Under the pieces are notes generated by a model. That model was not told the origin of the DNA, made no database searches, and saw only the letters and a program-made list of their open reading frames with translations. Below, piece after piece: positions 14,807-23,415 of a stretch of 26,564 nt of DNA. Where the stretch lies: positions 1 through 26,564 of the forward strand of contig NZ_JARVCN010000333.1 in NCBI RefSeq assembly GCF_038442745.1, read 5' to 3'. The DNA comes from Crocosphaera sp038442745. Its GTDB lineage: Bacteria > Cyanobacteriota > Cyanobacteriia > Cyanobacteriales > Microcystaceae. A program made the translations under genes and the position numbers. Each line of letters opens with the position of its first letter. Position 1 is the first letter of the stretch.

Positions 14807-16471
14807 GTGAGCGATCGCCCTATTTCACTGCTTATCATAGACAAAGATACCATTTTTCGCTTAGGACTCGCAACGCTCTTAAGCAACTATCCACAGTGGG
14901 AAATTGTTAGTCAAACCGATAACATCGCAGACGCTTTAGTTGAGTTATCAAATAACCCTTTCGATTTGATTAGTTTGGATCCTAATTTAATCGATGAAAC
15001 TTGGTCAGTTGAAACTTTCTATCAGCAAGTGAAAGAAATTCAACCCCAGATAAAAATATGTTTACTTTGTTACGATTTAAACCTAGAACAACAACAAGAA
15101 TTCAAAAAAATAGGTATAGCAGGATATATTAATAAAGGAGTAAGTATAGAAACTTTACTTGAAAATTGGCAAAAGATAATACAAGGCGAATCTGTTTGGC
15201 CAGTCGCTATTTCTAGTCAACTATCTAAAGTTGGCACTAAAAAGTCTCAACAAAATTGGCTTTTTAAAGTAAGAAAATCAGGAATAGAACAAATCGATAT
15301 TAATTTAGATTTAATCAATGAGAACCTGAAAAATATGAATAAATCTAAGTTAGATAAACTATTTTGGAAAGGAAGGAAAAGAGAATTATTAACAGCGAGA
15401 TGGTTAGTCAAACAATTGCTACCATTGGAGACAGTTATTTTATCTCCTAAAGTACCCGATAGTCAGTTAGTTAATATAGAAGAATTATCCCTTATAGAAA
15501 CATCAATAAATCAGGATAAAAGAGCAAAAATATTTGACGAGACTCTTGAAAAAGTTCAGCAAAATCTTGATAATTCAACTCAATGTTTATTAGAAATAGA
15601 CATTTTAAATTATCAGAGCAAAAAAGAGGTATTGATAATTGTTTTAAAGCAATTTAACCGTATTATTAGTGACATTAAGTTTATTGAGAATAACAACGTT
15701 AAATTATCAAAATCAGGTAATAATTTATCTATAATAGCCAGGTTGTGGAGAGAATCAGCTTTAATTTTTCTGACTAAATACTGCAACGACGGAGAAAAAC
15801 TTATTTTAGAAGATATAGAAATAATCATAGAAGAAAATGAAGAGTTAGTAAGTCGAGAAATTTTAGACAAAATTCCTTACTTTGCAGAACTGTTTAATTT
15901 TATTCTTTTAGAAAATGAGTCAAATAGAAAAGAAGTGGATAAACCAATAGAAAAAATTATGCACAATACAATAATACAAGTTGCTAACGGAATTATGTCC
16001 TTGATTCTCAATTATTTCTCAGACAACGAAGAAGTAAAGAAGACACTATACAACATGGAAATAGCATCCTCCAGAGAAATTGCTAAATTTAGAAATCAGT
16101 TAGCCTGGGAATATAGAAAACAAGAATATTGGGGAGAACCAAAAGATATATTTGAAAGTCAATATAGACTCTTCTTCTTTGCAGAAAAAGGAATTGATTT
16201 TGCGATTATTTATAGTCCCCGCCAACAGGAATTAAATAGCTTAAGAGGGTTACAATGGAGCGTAACTGTACTATTAGAAACTAGAGATGCGATCGCCCCG
16301 TTATTAAGGTCTTTAGTGGGAACCGTCGGCAAAGCATTAGTTTATGTTTTAACCCAGGTAATTGGCAAAGCAATTGGATTAGTTGGTAAAGGAATTTTAC
16401 AGGGAATTGGTAATAGTTTTTCAGAAAGAGATTATCAAAAGAAACCACCAAAACGCAAATCAAAATCCTAA
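14807..16471 (+). CDS. Receiver-domain protein with C-terminal DUF3685 (Ycf55-like) domain
   Basis: This 554-residue protein starts with a response-regulator receiver-like domain (about 5-130): acidic pair Asp12/Asp14, candidate phospho-acceptor Asp58 (LISLDPNL) and the conserved Lys110 (GYINKG). The usual Thr/Ser after strand 4 is a Cys here (ICLLCYD), so signalling may be altered. There is no DNA-binding domain. The long C-terminal part matches my memory of DUF3685, a family related to plastid Ycf55, with FRNQLAWEYRKQEYW (about 427) and YRLFFF. The end (about 497-540) is a glycine-rich hydrophobic segment (RSLVGTVGKALVYVL), possibly membrane-associating, then a basic tail. GTG at 14807, overlapping a HIP1 site, is 5 bp after the Fur-like stop. 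Function is unknown; the link to a peroxide/metal regulator is inference. Confidence 0.8.
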   Translation: MSDRPISLLIIDKDTIFRLGLATLLSNYPQWEIVSQTDNIADALVELSNNPFDLISLDPNLIDETWSVETFYQQVKEIQPQIKICLLCYDLNLEQQQEFKKIGIAGYINKGVSIETLLENWQKIIQGESVWPVAISSQLSKVGTKKSQQNWLFKVRKSGIEQIDINLDLINENLKNMNKSKLDKLFWKGRKRELLTARWLVKQLLPLETVILSPKVPDSQLVNIEELSLIETSINQDKRAKIFDETLEKVQQNLDNSTQCLLEIDILNYQSKKEVLIIVLKQFNRIISDIKFIENNNVKLSKSGNNLSIIARLWRESALIFLTKYCNDGEKLILEDIEIIIEENEELVSREILDKIPYFAELFNFILLENESNRKEVDKPIEKIMHNTIIQVANGIMSLILNYFSDNEEVKKTLYNMEIASSREIAKFRNQLAWEYRKQEYWGEPKDIFESQYRLFFFAEKGIDFAIIYSPRQQELNSLRGLQWSVTVLLETRDAIAPLLRSLVGTVGKALVYVLTQVIGKAIGLVGKGILQGIGNSFSERDYQKKPPKRKSKS

Positions 16472-16583
16472 ATAATGGTTCAGAGCCTCCCCTATATGCC
16501 ACTTCATCGTTCATAATAGATTAAGACCCCGTCTTTAGTGACAGAACTTAAATAAAGAGTAATTTTTTAACAACTGACTGGTT

Positions 16584-18497
16584 ATGAAATACATCTCCTC
16601 CTCAACCTCACGACACAATGAACATCAAACAGCGATTCATGAAAAACAACGGGAATTAAACCGTCCTAAACGGACTCAAAAACGTCGTTCCAAAGGGTGG
16701 GGGAAATTAATAACTAGTACCCTGTTCTTACAACTACTGCTGATGGCCGGTCCTAGTTGGGGACAAGAAAAAGAAAAAGAAGAATATAGCTATAGCCAAC
16801 TTTTGAATGATATCGATACAGGGAGAGTTAGCCTAGTAGAAATCGATCCCAGGCTACAAAAAGCGAAAGTTACCCTCAAAGGTCAAGAAGAAACGGAAGA
16901 AGTTCCCTTATTACAACAAAATCCTGAACTTATTAAAAGTCTCAAAGACAACAATGTCCAAATTGACTACAACCCCTCTCCTGACAATTCAGGTATGGTA
17001 AGCTTCCTATTCCAACTCCCCTTTATACTACTGGTATTTATTATCTTAGTTGCTATTATTCGTCGTTCAGCCAATATGTCCGGTCAGGCTATGAGTTTTA
17101 GTAAATCCCGTGCTAGGTTTCAAATGGAAGCCAAAACCGGCATCTCTTTTGAAGATGTAGCCGGCATTGACGAAGCCAAAGAAGAACTACAAGAAGTGGT
17201 TACATTCCTGGCAGAACCCGAAAAATTTACCGCCATTGGCGCAAAAATTCCTAAAGGGGTACTTTTAATCGGTCCTCCAGGAACAGGGAAAACTCTCCTT
17301 GCCAAAGCAGTAGCCGGAGAAGCAGGAGTTCCCTTCTTTAGTATTTCTGGGTCAGAGTTTGTAGAAATGTTTGTCGGTGTTGGTGCTTCAAGGGTTCGAG
17401 ACTTGTTCAAAAAAGCCAAAGAAAACGCCCCCTGTCTGATCTTTATCGATGAAATCGACGCAGTTGGTCGTCAACGTGGGGTTGGTTACGGTGGGGGTAA
17501 CGATGAACGAGAACAAACCCTCAACCAGTTATTAACAGAAATGGACGGATTTGAGGGAAATACAGGTATTATCGTCATTGCCGCCACTAATCGTCCCGAT
17601 GTATTGGATCGAGCTTTAATGCGCCCTGGAAGATTTGACCGTCAAGTGATGGTAGATTACCCTGATTTAAACGGAAGACAAGGCATTTTAGAAGTTCATT
17701 CTCGGGATAAAAAAGTAGATGAGGAGGTGTCCTTAGAAGCAGTCGCCCGAAGGACTCCAGGGTTTACAGGGGCAGATCTTTCCAACTTACTCAACGAAGC
17801 CGCCATTTTTACCGCTAGACGACGTAAAGAAGCCATCACAATGGCAGAAATTAACGATGCTATCGACCGAGTGGTTGCCGGTATGGAAGGAACCCCATTA
17901 GTGGATAGTAAGAGTAAGCGATTAATCGCCTATCATGAAATCGGCCACGCCTTGGTCGGAACAATGATTTCAGGTCATGATCCAGTAGAAAAAGTCACCC
18001 TCATTCCCAGAGGCCAAGCCAAGGGGTTAACCTGGTTTACCCCCGATGAGGACGCAGGATTAGTTACCCGAAATCAATTGTTAGCCCGTATTGCTGGTTT
18101 ATTGGGGGGTAGGGCAGCCGAAGAGGTGATTTTTGGGGAAGATGAAGTGACTACGGGTGCTGGTAACGACATCGAAAAAGTAACCTATTTAGCCAGACAA
18201 ATGGTTACTCGTTTTGGAATGTCTGAACTAGGTTTATTGGCTTTAGAAGAGGATAATCAAGACAACTACGCCGCCTTTGATAAAATTGCCACCAAAATTG
18301 ACTTACAGGTTAATCTGATCGTAGAAAAATGTCACGAAAAAGCACAAAATATTATCCGAGAAAATCGAGTGATGGTGGATCGTTTGGTGGATATTTTGAT
18401 TGATCGAGAAACCATTGAAGGGGAGGAGTTTCGTCAGTTATTGAAGGAGTTTCAAGAACCAGTGGACTCGGGAATCGAACTTTGTAAGTCGGTTTAA
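16584..18497 (+). CDS. ftsH: ATP-dependent zinc metalloprotease FtsH
   Basis: This 637-residue membrane protease unfolds and degrades damaged or surplus membrane proteins; cyanobacterial paralogues are important for photosystem II repair. Order: a basic cytoplasmic tail (1-41), membrane segment about 42-57, a luminal/periplasmic domain (about 62-136), second membrane segment (about 138-160), AAA domain with Walker A GPPGTGKT (230-237), Walker B LIFIDE (285-290) and ATNRPDVLD (334-342), then the protease domain with HEIGH (451-455) and the AEEVIFG region (512-518). HEXXH is intact although HEIGH replaces the common HEAGH. The end is shorter than in many homologues: the stretch usually reading VFLG after the TTGAGND region is missing. 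By N-terminal sequence it looks more like FtsH1-type than FtsH3-type cyanobacterial paralogues, at low certainty. ATG at 16584 is chosen; it stands alone with a 112-bp upstream gap. Confidence 0.95.
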   Translation: MKYISSSTSRHNEHQTAIHEKQRELNRPKRTQKRRSKGWGKLITSTLFLQLLLMAGPSWGQEKEKEEYSYSQLLNDIDTGRVSLVEIDPRLQKAKVTLKGQEETEEVPLLQQNPELIKSLKDNNVQIDYNPSPDNSGMVSFLFQLPFILLVFIILVAIIRRSANMSGQAMSFSKSRARFQMEAKTGISFEDVAGIDEAKEELQEVVTFLAEPEKFTAIGAKIPKGVLLIGPPGTGKTLLAKAVAGEAGVPFFSISGSEFVEMFVGVGASRVRDLFKKAKENAPCLIFIDEIDAVGRQRGVGYGGGNDEREQTLNQLLTEMDGFEGNTGIIVIAATNRPDVLDRALMRPGRFDRQVMVDYPDLNGRQGILEVHSRDKKVDEEVSLEAVARRTPGFTGADLSNLLNEAAIFTARRRKEAITMAEINDAIDRVVAGMEGTPLVDSKSKRLIAYHEIGHALVGTMISGHDPVEKVTLIPRGQAKGLTWFTPDEDAGLVTRNQLLARIAGLLGGRAAEEVIFGEDEVTTGAGNDIEKVTYLARQMVTRFGMSELGLLALEEDNQDNYAAFDKIATKIDLQVNLIVEKCHEKAQNIIRENRVMVDRLVDILIDRETIEGEEFRQLLKEFQEPVDSGIELCKSV

Positions 18498-18561
18498 TGG
18501 AATCGAGTGTAAGAACTTGCTTGTTAGTTTTGGAGTTCTCAGCAATAAATTTAATAGAGTA

Positions 18562-18595
18562 CGGGCATACCTCGACGTTTGTTAAGGTATGCCCG
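18562..18595 (+). terminator. Strong hairpin downstream of ftsH, probable terminator
   Basis: CGGGCATACCT (18562-18572) pairs perfectly with AGGTATGCCCG (18585-18595) across a 12-nt loop: an 11-bp stem, 65 bp after the ftsH stop. No U-run follows, so by the classical rule it is incomplete, but the stem is strong and lies where a terminator is expected. It could also stabilise the ftsH 3' end. Confidence 0.55.
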
Positions 18596-18685
18596 CTTAC
18601 ATATCACTGTTTACTGATAACTGACAAATACAAAAATATATTAACTAATTTTTCTCCTGCCATAACCAGATAGGAAATCTTAAAA

Positions 18686-18691
18686 TATAAT
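18686..18691 (+). promoter_or_regulatory. Candidate -10 element for the PBP2 gene
   Basis: A perfect TATAAT lies 32 bp before the start codon at 18724, in an A/T-rich stretch. I find no good -35 hexamer at 16-18 bp, so the call rests on the -10 alone. Confidence 0.4.
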
Positions 18692-18723
18692 CCTAGAAAC
18701 GGACATCAACTTTTCTCGGCAAT

Positions 18724-20547
18724 ATGTGGTTAAAACAATCTTCCCAGTCTAAATTACAAACTCCTATCTCCACCGATAAATATACTTCATATAATACTCG
18801 GCAAAACAAAACCAACCGAACCATAGGACAGAAACGTCAACCCCTATTTATCATGTCATTTGTCAGTGTGATCCTTTTAGGAGCCATTGGCAGTCGCTTA
18901 GCCTTTTTACAACTATTACAAGGACAGGACTTTCGTGAAAAAGCAGAAGATAACCGAGTTCGTATTGTCCCTAAACCCCCCGTCCGTGGCAACGTTTTTG
19001 ACCGCAAAGGTCGAGTTTTAGCCTCCACTCGTCTAACCCACGCAGCCTATCTCTGGCCAATGGTAGTTAACCAACCAGACTGGCCAGAAAATCGTCAATA
19101 CCTAGCCCAACTCCTCTCTATTCCCGAAGAAAGTATTGAAAATAAGATTCAACAGGCCGGTTACAACGCTTCAACCCTAATTAGGATAGCTCGTAGCTTA
19201 AGTCCTGCCCAGATCACCGCCCTAGAAGAATTTAAAACAGAATTAAATGGCCTAGAAGTAGACATTGAAACCGTTAGGGACTACCCAAACAAAGAAATAG
19301 CAGCCCATGTTTTAGGTTACACAGGAGAACTCAACCCAGAAGAACTGAAACGCCGACGCTCTGAAGGATATCGCTTAGGGGATATCGTGGGTAAAATGGG
19401 GGTCGAAGCAGCCTACGAGCAACAGTTACGGGGAGAATGGGGCGGCATCCAACTAGAAGTAGATGGTGCCGGTAAAGTGATGAAAGTTTTAGGGCAAAAA
19501 GTGGGTCAACCGGGTAAAGATGTCACCCTTACCCTGGATCTCGATGTGCAGAAAGCAGCCGAAGCCGCTTTAGGGGAACGTATTGGGGCGGTTGTCGCCC
19601 TCAACCCCCAAACAGGGGGAGTTTTAGCCATGGCCAGTAATCCCACCTTTGACCCCAATATTTTCTCTACCCAAATCACCCCCCAAACTTGGAAACAGTT
19701 ACAAAAGAAAGGAAATCCCTTCGTAAACCGCTCTTTAAGAGGATTTCCCCCCGCCTCTACCTTTAAAATCGTCACTGCCACCGCCGGCTTGGAATCTGGG
19801 AAATATCCCCCCAACACCATACTAAGCACCTTTGCCTATCTCAACGTCGGCGGAACCGCTTTTGGGGAATGGAACCGAGCCGGGTTTGGACCGATGGGTT
19901 ACGTTCGTGCCATGGCCTGGAGTAGTAACACTTTTCACGGTCAGATTGGTCGCGGTGTGGGGGGACCCACCCTGATTAAATATTCTCGTCTCTATGGGTT
20001 TGGCTCGAAAACCGGCATCGAGTTAGGGGAGGAGTCCTCCGGATTAATCGCCGATAATGAGTGGAAACTGAAAAATTATGATTGGGAATGGACCGATGGA
20101 GACACGGTGAATATGTCTATTGGTCAAGGGTTTACCCAAGCAACCCCCCTACAGGTAGCTATTATGTTCGCTGTACCGGCTAACGGTGGTTATCGGGTAA
20201 AACCTCATTTTTTTGAAGAAAAGAACGATCTCGACAAATGGCGTACCTCTATGAACCTTAAACCCAGTACCCTGAAAATCCTCAGAGAAGGACTCAGAGC
20301 GGTGGTTTCCAGTGGAACAGGAAAAGCCCTCAATGTTCCCAGTTTGCCCCCTGCGGCTGGAAAAAGTGGTACCGCAGAGGCCCCTCCAGGGAAGTCCCAT
20401 GCTTGGTTTGGCGGCTTCGCTCCCTACGACAAGCCAGAAATTGTGGTAGTCACCTTCGCAGAGCATTCTGGGGGAGGTGGCGGTGCAGTGGCAGCTCCCA
20501 TGGTTCGTCAAGTGATGGAAGCTTATTTTGACAACAATAAAAAGTGA
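18724..20547 (+). CDS. mrdA: Penicillin-binding protein 2 (class B transpeptidase, elongasome)
   Basis: This 607-residue protein is the monofunctional transpeptidase of lateral wall growth, partner of RodA. A cytoplasmic tail (1-40) precedes one membrane anchor (about 41-62). The pedestal domain (about 80-250) contains the class B signatures RIVPKPPVRGNVFDRKGRVLA (in part at 80-100) and GYTGELNPEEL (198-208). The transpeptidase has the nucleophile STFK (Ser345, Lys348), SSN (400-402) and KSGTAE (547-552). The long form and RG-V-DR-G element point to PBP2 rather than FtsI/PBP3; this is a family-level inference, and RodA is not in the window. Its downstream neighbour is an Slt-type lytic transglycosylase, so synthesis and cleavage enzymes sit side by side. 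Start ATG at 18724 has TATAAT 32 bp upstream. Confidence 0.93.
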   Translation: MWLKQSSQSKLQTPISTDKYTSYNTRQNKTNRTIGQKRQPLFIMSFVSVILLGAIGSRLAFLQLLQGQDFREKAEDNRVRIVPKPPVRGNVFDRKGRVLASTRLTHAAYLWPMVVNQPDWPENRQYLAQLLSIPEESIENKIQQAGYNASTLIRIARSLSPAQITALEEFKTELNGLEVDIETVRDYPNKEIAAHVLGYTGELNPEELKRRRSEGYRLGDIVGKMGVEAAYEQQLRGEWGGIQLEVDGAGKVMKVLGQKVGQPGKDVTLTLDLDVQKAAEAALGERIGAVVALNPQTGGVLAMASNPTFDPNIFSTQITPQTWKQLQKKGNPFVNRSLRGFPPASTFKIVTATAGLESGKYPPNTILSTFAYLNVGGTAFGEWNRAGFGPMGYVRAMAWSSNTFHGQIGRGVGGPTLIKYSRLYGFGSKTGIELGEESSGLIADNEWKLKNYDWEWTDGDTVNMSIGQGFTQATPLQVAIMFAVPANGGYRVKPHFFEEKNDLDKWRTSMNLKPSTLKILREGLRAVVSSGTGKALNVPSLPPAAGKSGTAEAPPGKSHAWFGGFAPYDKPEIVVVTFAEHSGGGGGAVAAPMVRQVMEAYFDNNKK

Positions 20548-20754
20548 GCAGTGGATTATCTTTTGTCTAGCAGTCGAACTCACGTTTTACAGGACACTCT
20601 GGATCATTGAAACCCGCTCGGGGAAAGGTTTTAGCTTCTGCCTCCTGCCCTCTGCCTCCTGCCTCCTGCTATAAGTGACCGTTCACTGCTAGAATTTACT
20701 TAAGGAATCTTAAAGGTATTAATATATCTTTAAACTGTTGTGTGTGGGGATGGA
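20548..20754. other. Intergenic region between PBP2 and lytic transglycosylase genes
   Basis: About 200 bp without a gene. It has a small CCCG-CT-CGGG hairpin (20613-20622) flanked by AAACC/GGTTT, then a heptamer repeat, then an AT-rich stretch (20700-20735) where a promoter for the next gene could lie. Confidence 0.5.
20638..20670. repeat. Tandem heptamer repeat, CTGCCTC type
   Basis: Four heptamers in a row, CTGCCTC, CTGCCCT, CTGCCTC, CTGCCTC, followed by a partial CTGCT. One copy carries a base change. The same unit occurs three times at 23969-23989, and the opposite-type heptamer GGGAGCA at 4723. It is a cyanobacterial short tandem repeat between genes. Confidence 0.9.
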
Positions 20755-22935
20755 ATGCTTAAACCACTGAAAAATAAACGACCTCTTCTTATTTTCTCTA
20801 GTGTATTGTTACTAGGATCTTTGGCTACCGTTGTCTTGACTCCGAGGGTTGTAGAATGGCTCGAAGCAAAAAAACAGGCTGAAATCGAAATAACTCTCCA
20901 AGAAGATAGTAATAAACCCTCTCTCGTTTTTACTTTAGCTGAAATTCCTGCCCAACAAAGACGGGAACAACTAGAAGCGATCGCATCTTCTGAAACCCTG
21001 TCCCTCGAAAGAAGTCGCGCCCGTTACCTATTGGCTAACGATCTCCTACAGGAATACGAGGGAGGTCCTGCTTTACGGCAACTAGAAGGGTTAGAAACAG
21101 AATATCCCACCTTAGTACCCTATGTTCTCCTCAAACGGGGTCGCGGTTACGAGTTGACCAATGAAACCGAGTTAGCTCAGTCCACTTGGCAAGAATTGTT
21201 AGAAACCTATCCTGACTCGTTAGCTTCTGCTGAAGCAATGTATCGACTCGGGAAGTACGATCCTAGTTATTGGGATCGGGGGATCGAAAAATTTCCCCAA
21301 CACCCCAACATTCAAACAGTTATCCGTCAAAGGTTGAAGGAAAATCCCCAACAACCCAAATTGTTGCTATTGTTAGCCAAATACGCAGCCAATGATCCTC
21401 AAACCAACCCTATTCGCGATCGTTTAGTGGCTCAATATGCTTCCCGACTCACCCCCGAAGATTGGCAAGTTATTGGCGATGGTTATTGGGAGGTCAATGA
21501 CTTTTACAAAGCGGCCATGGCTTACCAGAAAGCCCCTAAAACTCCCCAGAATTATTATCGCATTGCCAGGGGACAACAGGTACAACCCCGAGGAAACAAC
21601 AGAGAAACAGTAATTGCCGCCTACCGTCGCCTGATGTTTGGTTTCCCTGAAGCGGAAGAAACAGCCCTGGGATTGAAAAGATTGGCTCAATTATCCCCTC
21701 CACAAACCGCTATTACTTATTTGGACGAAATTATCAAAAAATTCCCTGAACAAGCTCCAGAAGCTCTGTTAGACAAGGCTGAATTGTTGGATAAATTGAA
21801 TAGGAAAGCGGAAGCCGGGGAAGTTCGTCAAACCCTTTTATCTAAATATCCCAACTCTGACGCAGTGGCGGAATATCGTTGGCAAATGGCTCAACGGGCA
21901 GCGGAGAAAGGAGACGCACTGGAAGCTTGGACTTGGGCCCAACCCATCGCCACCAATAACACCGATAGTTCCATTGCCCCCAAAGCAGCCTTTTGGGTGG
22001 GAAAATGGGCCCAGAAATTGGGTCGTATCGAAGATTCTCAATCTGCTTTTGAGCATGTGGTGGCCAATCATCCCCAATCTTACTATGCTTGGCGATCGGC
22101 GGTACAGTTGGGCTGGAATGTGGGGAATTTTAACAATATTCGTCAAATGTTGCCCGAAGTCAATAAACCTAGCAGTCGTCCTCTTCCTCCTGCTGGTTCG
22201 GAAATGTTTGGGGAGTTATACCGTTTGGGAGAGGATCAAGATGCCATCACTTTATTCCAAGCAGAAATCGGCGATCGCCAAGAACTAACGGTTAATGAAG
22301 GGTTTACCGATGCGTTATTAAAGTTAGTTCAAGGGAAAAATCTTCAAGGTATTAATCAGGTTTGGTATCTCCAAAAACAGGATGATCCCGAACAACAAAA
22401 GCAATGGCAAGAACTGAGAAAAACGGATCAATATTGGCAAGCTTTATTTCCTTTTCCTTTCTACGATACTATCATTGACTGGTCTACTCGCCGCCAATTA
22501 AATCCTCTTTTAGTTACCTCATTAATGCGGCAAGAATCTCGGTTTGAACCGGAAATTAAATCTCCAGTGGGAGCAACCGGTTTAATGCAGGTAATGCCGG
22601 CAACGGGGGAATGGGTGGCGAATAAAATCAATTTGACTGATTATTCTTTGACCGATCCTGATGATAGTATTAATTTAGGAACTTGGTACTTAAATTATAC
22701 CCATTCTGAATATAGTAATAACTCTTTATTGGCCATCGCTAGTTACAATGCTGGACCTGGAAATGTCTCAAAATGGGTCAGAAGATATCAGGTTAGTGAT
22801 CCTGATGTTTTTGTGGAAAAAATACCCTTTCGAGAAACTAAAGGATATGTTGAATCTGTGTTTGGTAATTATTGGAATTATCTACGGATTTATAATCCAG
22901 AAATTTCTCAGCTATTACAAAAATATGCAAAATAG
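20755..22935 (+). CDS. slt: Soluble lytic murein transglycosylase (Slt70 type)
   Basis: This enzyme cleaves the glycan of peptidoglycan to give 1,6-anhydro-muropeptides. From ATG at 20755 it has 726 residues. An N-terminal hydrophobic segment (about 11-29) is a signal peptide or anchor. A long superhelical region with tetratricopeptide-like repeats (about 60-560) forms the Slt70 U-ring. The C-terminal SLT domain shows the catalytic Glu in MRQESRFEPEIKSPVGATGLMQVMP (Glu594 with this start) and SYNAGPGNV and ETKGYV downstream. The start: GTG at 20740 would add five residues; the ATG has GGGGA just upstream and is preferred. It follows PBP2 on the same strand with a roughly 200-bp gap, so it may have its own promoter. 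Its stop is 12 bp from a convergent gene. No PBP-binding motif can be read. Confidence 0.93.
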   Translation: MLKPLKNKRPLLIFSSVLLLGSLATVVLTPRVVEWLEAKKQAEIEITLQEDSNKPSLVFTLAEIPAQQRREQLEAIASSETLSLERSRARYLLANDLLQEYEGGPALRQLEGLETEYPTLVPYVLLKRGRGYELTNETELAQSTWQELLETYPDSLASAEAMYRLGKYDPSYWDRGIEKFPQHPNIQTVIRQRLKENPQQPKLLLLLAKYAANDPQTNPIRDRLVAQYASRLTPEDWQVIGDGYWEVNDFYKAAMAYQKAPKTPQNYYRIARGQQVQPRGNNRETVIAAYRRLMFGFPEAEETALGLKRLAQLSPPQTAITYLDEIIKKFPEQAPEALLDKAELLDKLNRKAEAGEVRQTLLSKYPNSDAVAEYRWQMAQRAAEKGDALEAWTWAQPIATNNTDSSIAPKAAFWVGKWAQKLGRIEDSQSAFEHVVANHPQSYYAWRSAVQLGWNVGNFNNIRQMLPEVNKPSSRPLPPAGSEMFGELYRLGEDQDAITLFQAEIGDRQELTVNEGFTDALLKLVQGKNLQGINQVWYLQKQDDPEQQKQWQELRKTDQYWQALFPFPFYDTIIDWSTRRQLNPLLVTSLMRQESRFEPEIKSPVGATGLMQVMPATGEWVANKINLTDYSLTDPDDSINLGTWYLNYTHSEYSNNSLLAIASYNAGPGNVSKWVRRYQVSDPDVFVEKIPFRETKGYVESVFGNYWNYLRIYNPEISQLLQKYAK

Positions 22936-22947
22936 TTGTTGTTTATT

Positions 22948-23136
22948 TCACTCTTGATAGTCAGTATCTATAGTGACTTCTAGGGTGTCTTCATCAACTG
23001 TTATATAAAGAATATTGGGGCGACAACACACTTGACAGTCTTCGATGTAAGACTGGTTACTACCTGCACTAAGATCTATAAAAGTTGTACTAGATTCACC
23101 GCAAAAAGCACAACTATACTCTGCTGTTGTTTGCAT
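22948..23136 (-). CDS. Small CPXCG-type cysteine-rich protein
   Basis: This 62-residue protein has two cysteine pairs, Cys9/Cys12 (CAFCGE) and Cys34/Cys37 in DCQVCCRP, spaced like a small zinc ribbon. This matches the CPXCG motif-containing cysteine-rich protein family (the first pair is usually CPYCG; here Pro is replaced by Ala). The C-terminal beta strand (ITVDEDTLEVTI) also fits. Binding of zinc is inferred. The gene is last in a three-gene minus-strand cluster and 12 bp from the convergent slt stop. No function is known to me. Confidence 0.82.
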   Translation of the reverse strand: MQTTAEYSCAFCGESSTTFIDLSAGSNQSYIEDCQVCCRPNILYITVDEDTLEVTIDTDYQE

Positions 23137-23164
23137 TATTTTCTTATTTCCCAGTTACCAGTTA

Positions 23165-23401
23165 TTACATTGTTTTTTGACTTTCTACATACTCTTTAAA
23201 CATTCGAGGATACAAAATTAAAAAATAAACCCACCAAACTACAATTAGAGAGGAGACAATAGCTGTTATCCAAACAATATGAACAATAAACCAGCTACCA
23301 GAACTCAATACTATTCCTGTTAATAAAATAGACCAAGGTTGACACCACCAAGGTTTATGATCCCAGATATTAGATGATTCTATATTAGATAAGTCTGTCA
23401 T
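23165..23401 (-). CDS. Small two-helix membrane protein (DUF6737-like)
   Basis: This 78-residue protein begins with a polar segment containing KPWWCQPWSI (16-25), then two hydrophobic helices (about 25-44 and 46-64) with the linker around WITAI, and ends with a short polar tail. I believe it matches the small cyanobacterial family DUF6737, in which the KPWWCQPW element is typical; this is from memory. Location: plasma or thylakoid membrane, inferred. The start ATG at 23401 lies 14 bp after the DUF4332 stop; stop is 28 bp before the CPXCG gene. The three genes probably form one transcript. Confidence 0.78.
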   Translation of the reverse strand: MTDLSNIESSNIWDHKPWWCQPWSILLTGIVLSSGSWFIVHIVWITAIVSSLIVVWWVYFLILYPRMFKEYVESQKTM

Positions 23402-23415
23402 AAAAGTTTTCTCTT

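Noticed and set aside
20149..20583. 144-residue open frame on the minus strand opposite the PBP2 3' end
   Set aside because: It overlaps the conserved transpeptidase motifs of PBP2 on the other strand and shows no family features of its own.
20755..22935. Possible frame disruption in the long repeat part of Slt
   Set aside because: The frame is open throughout and the helical repeats continue without a break to the SLT domain.
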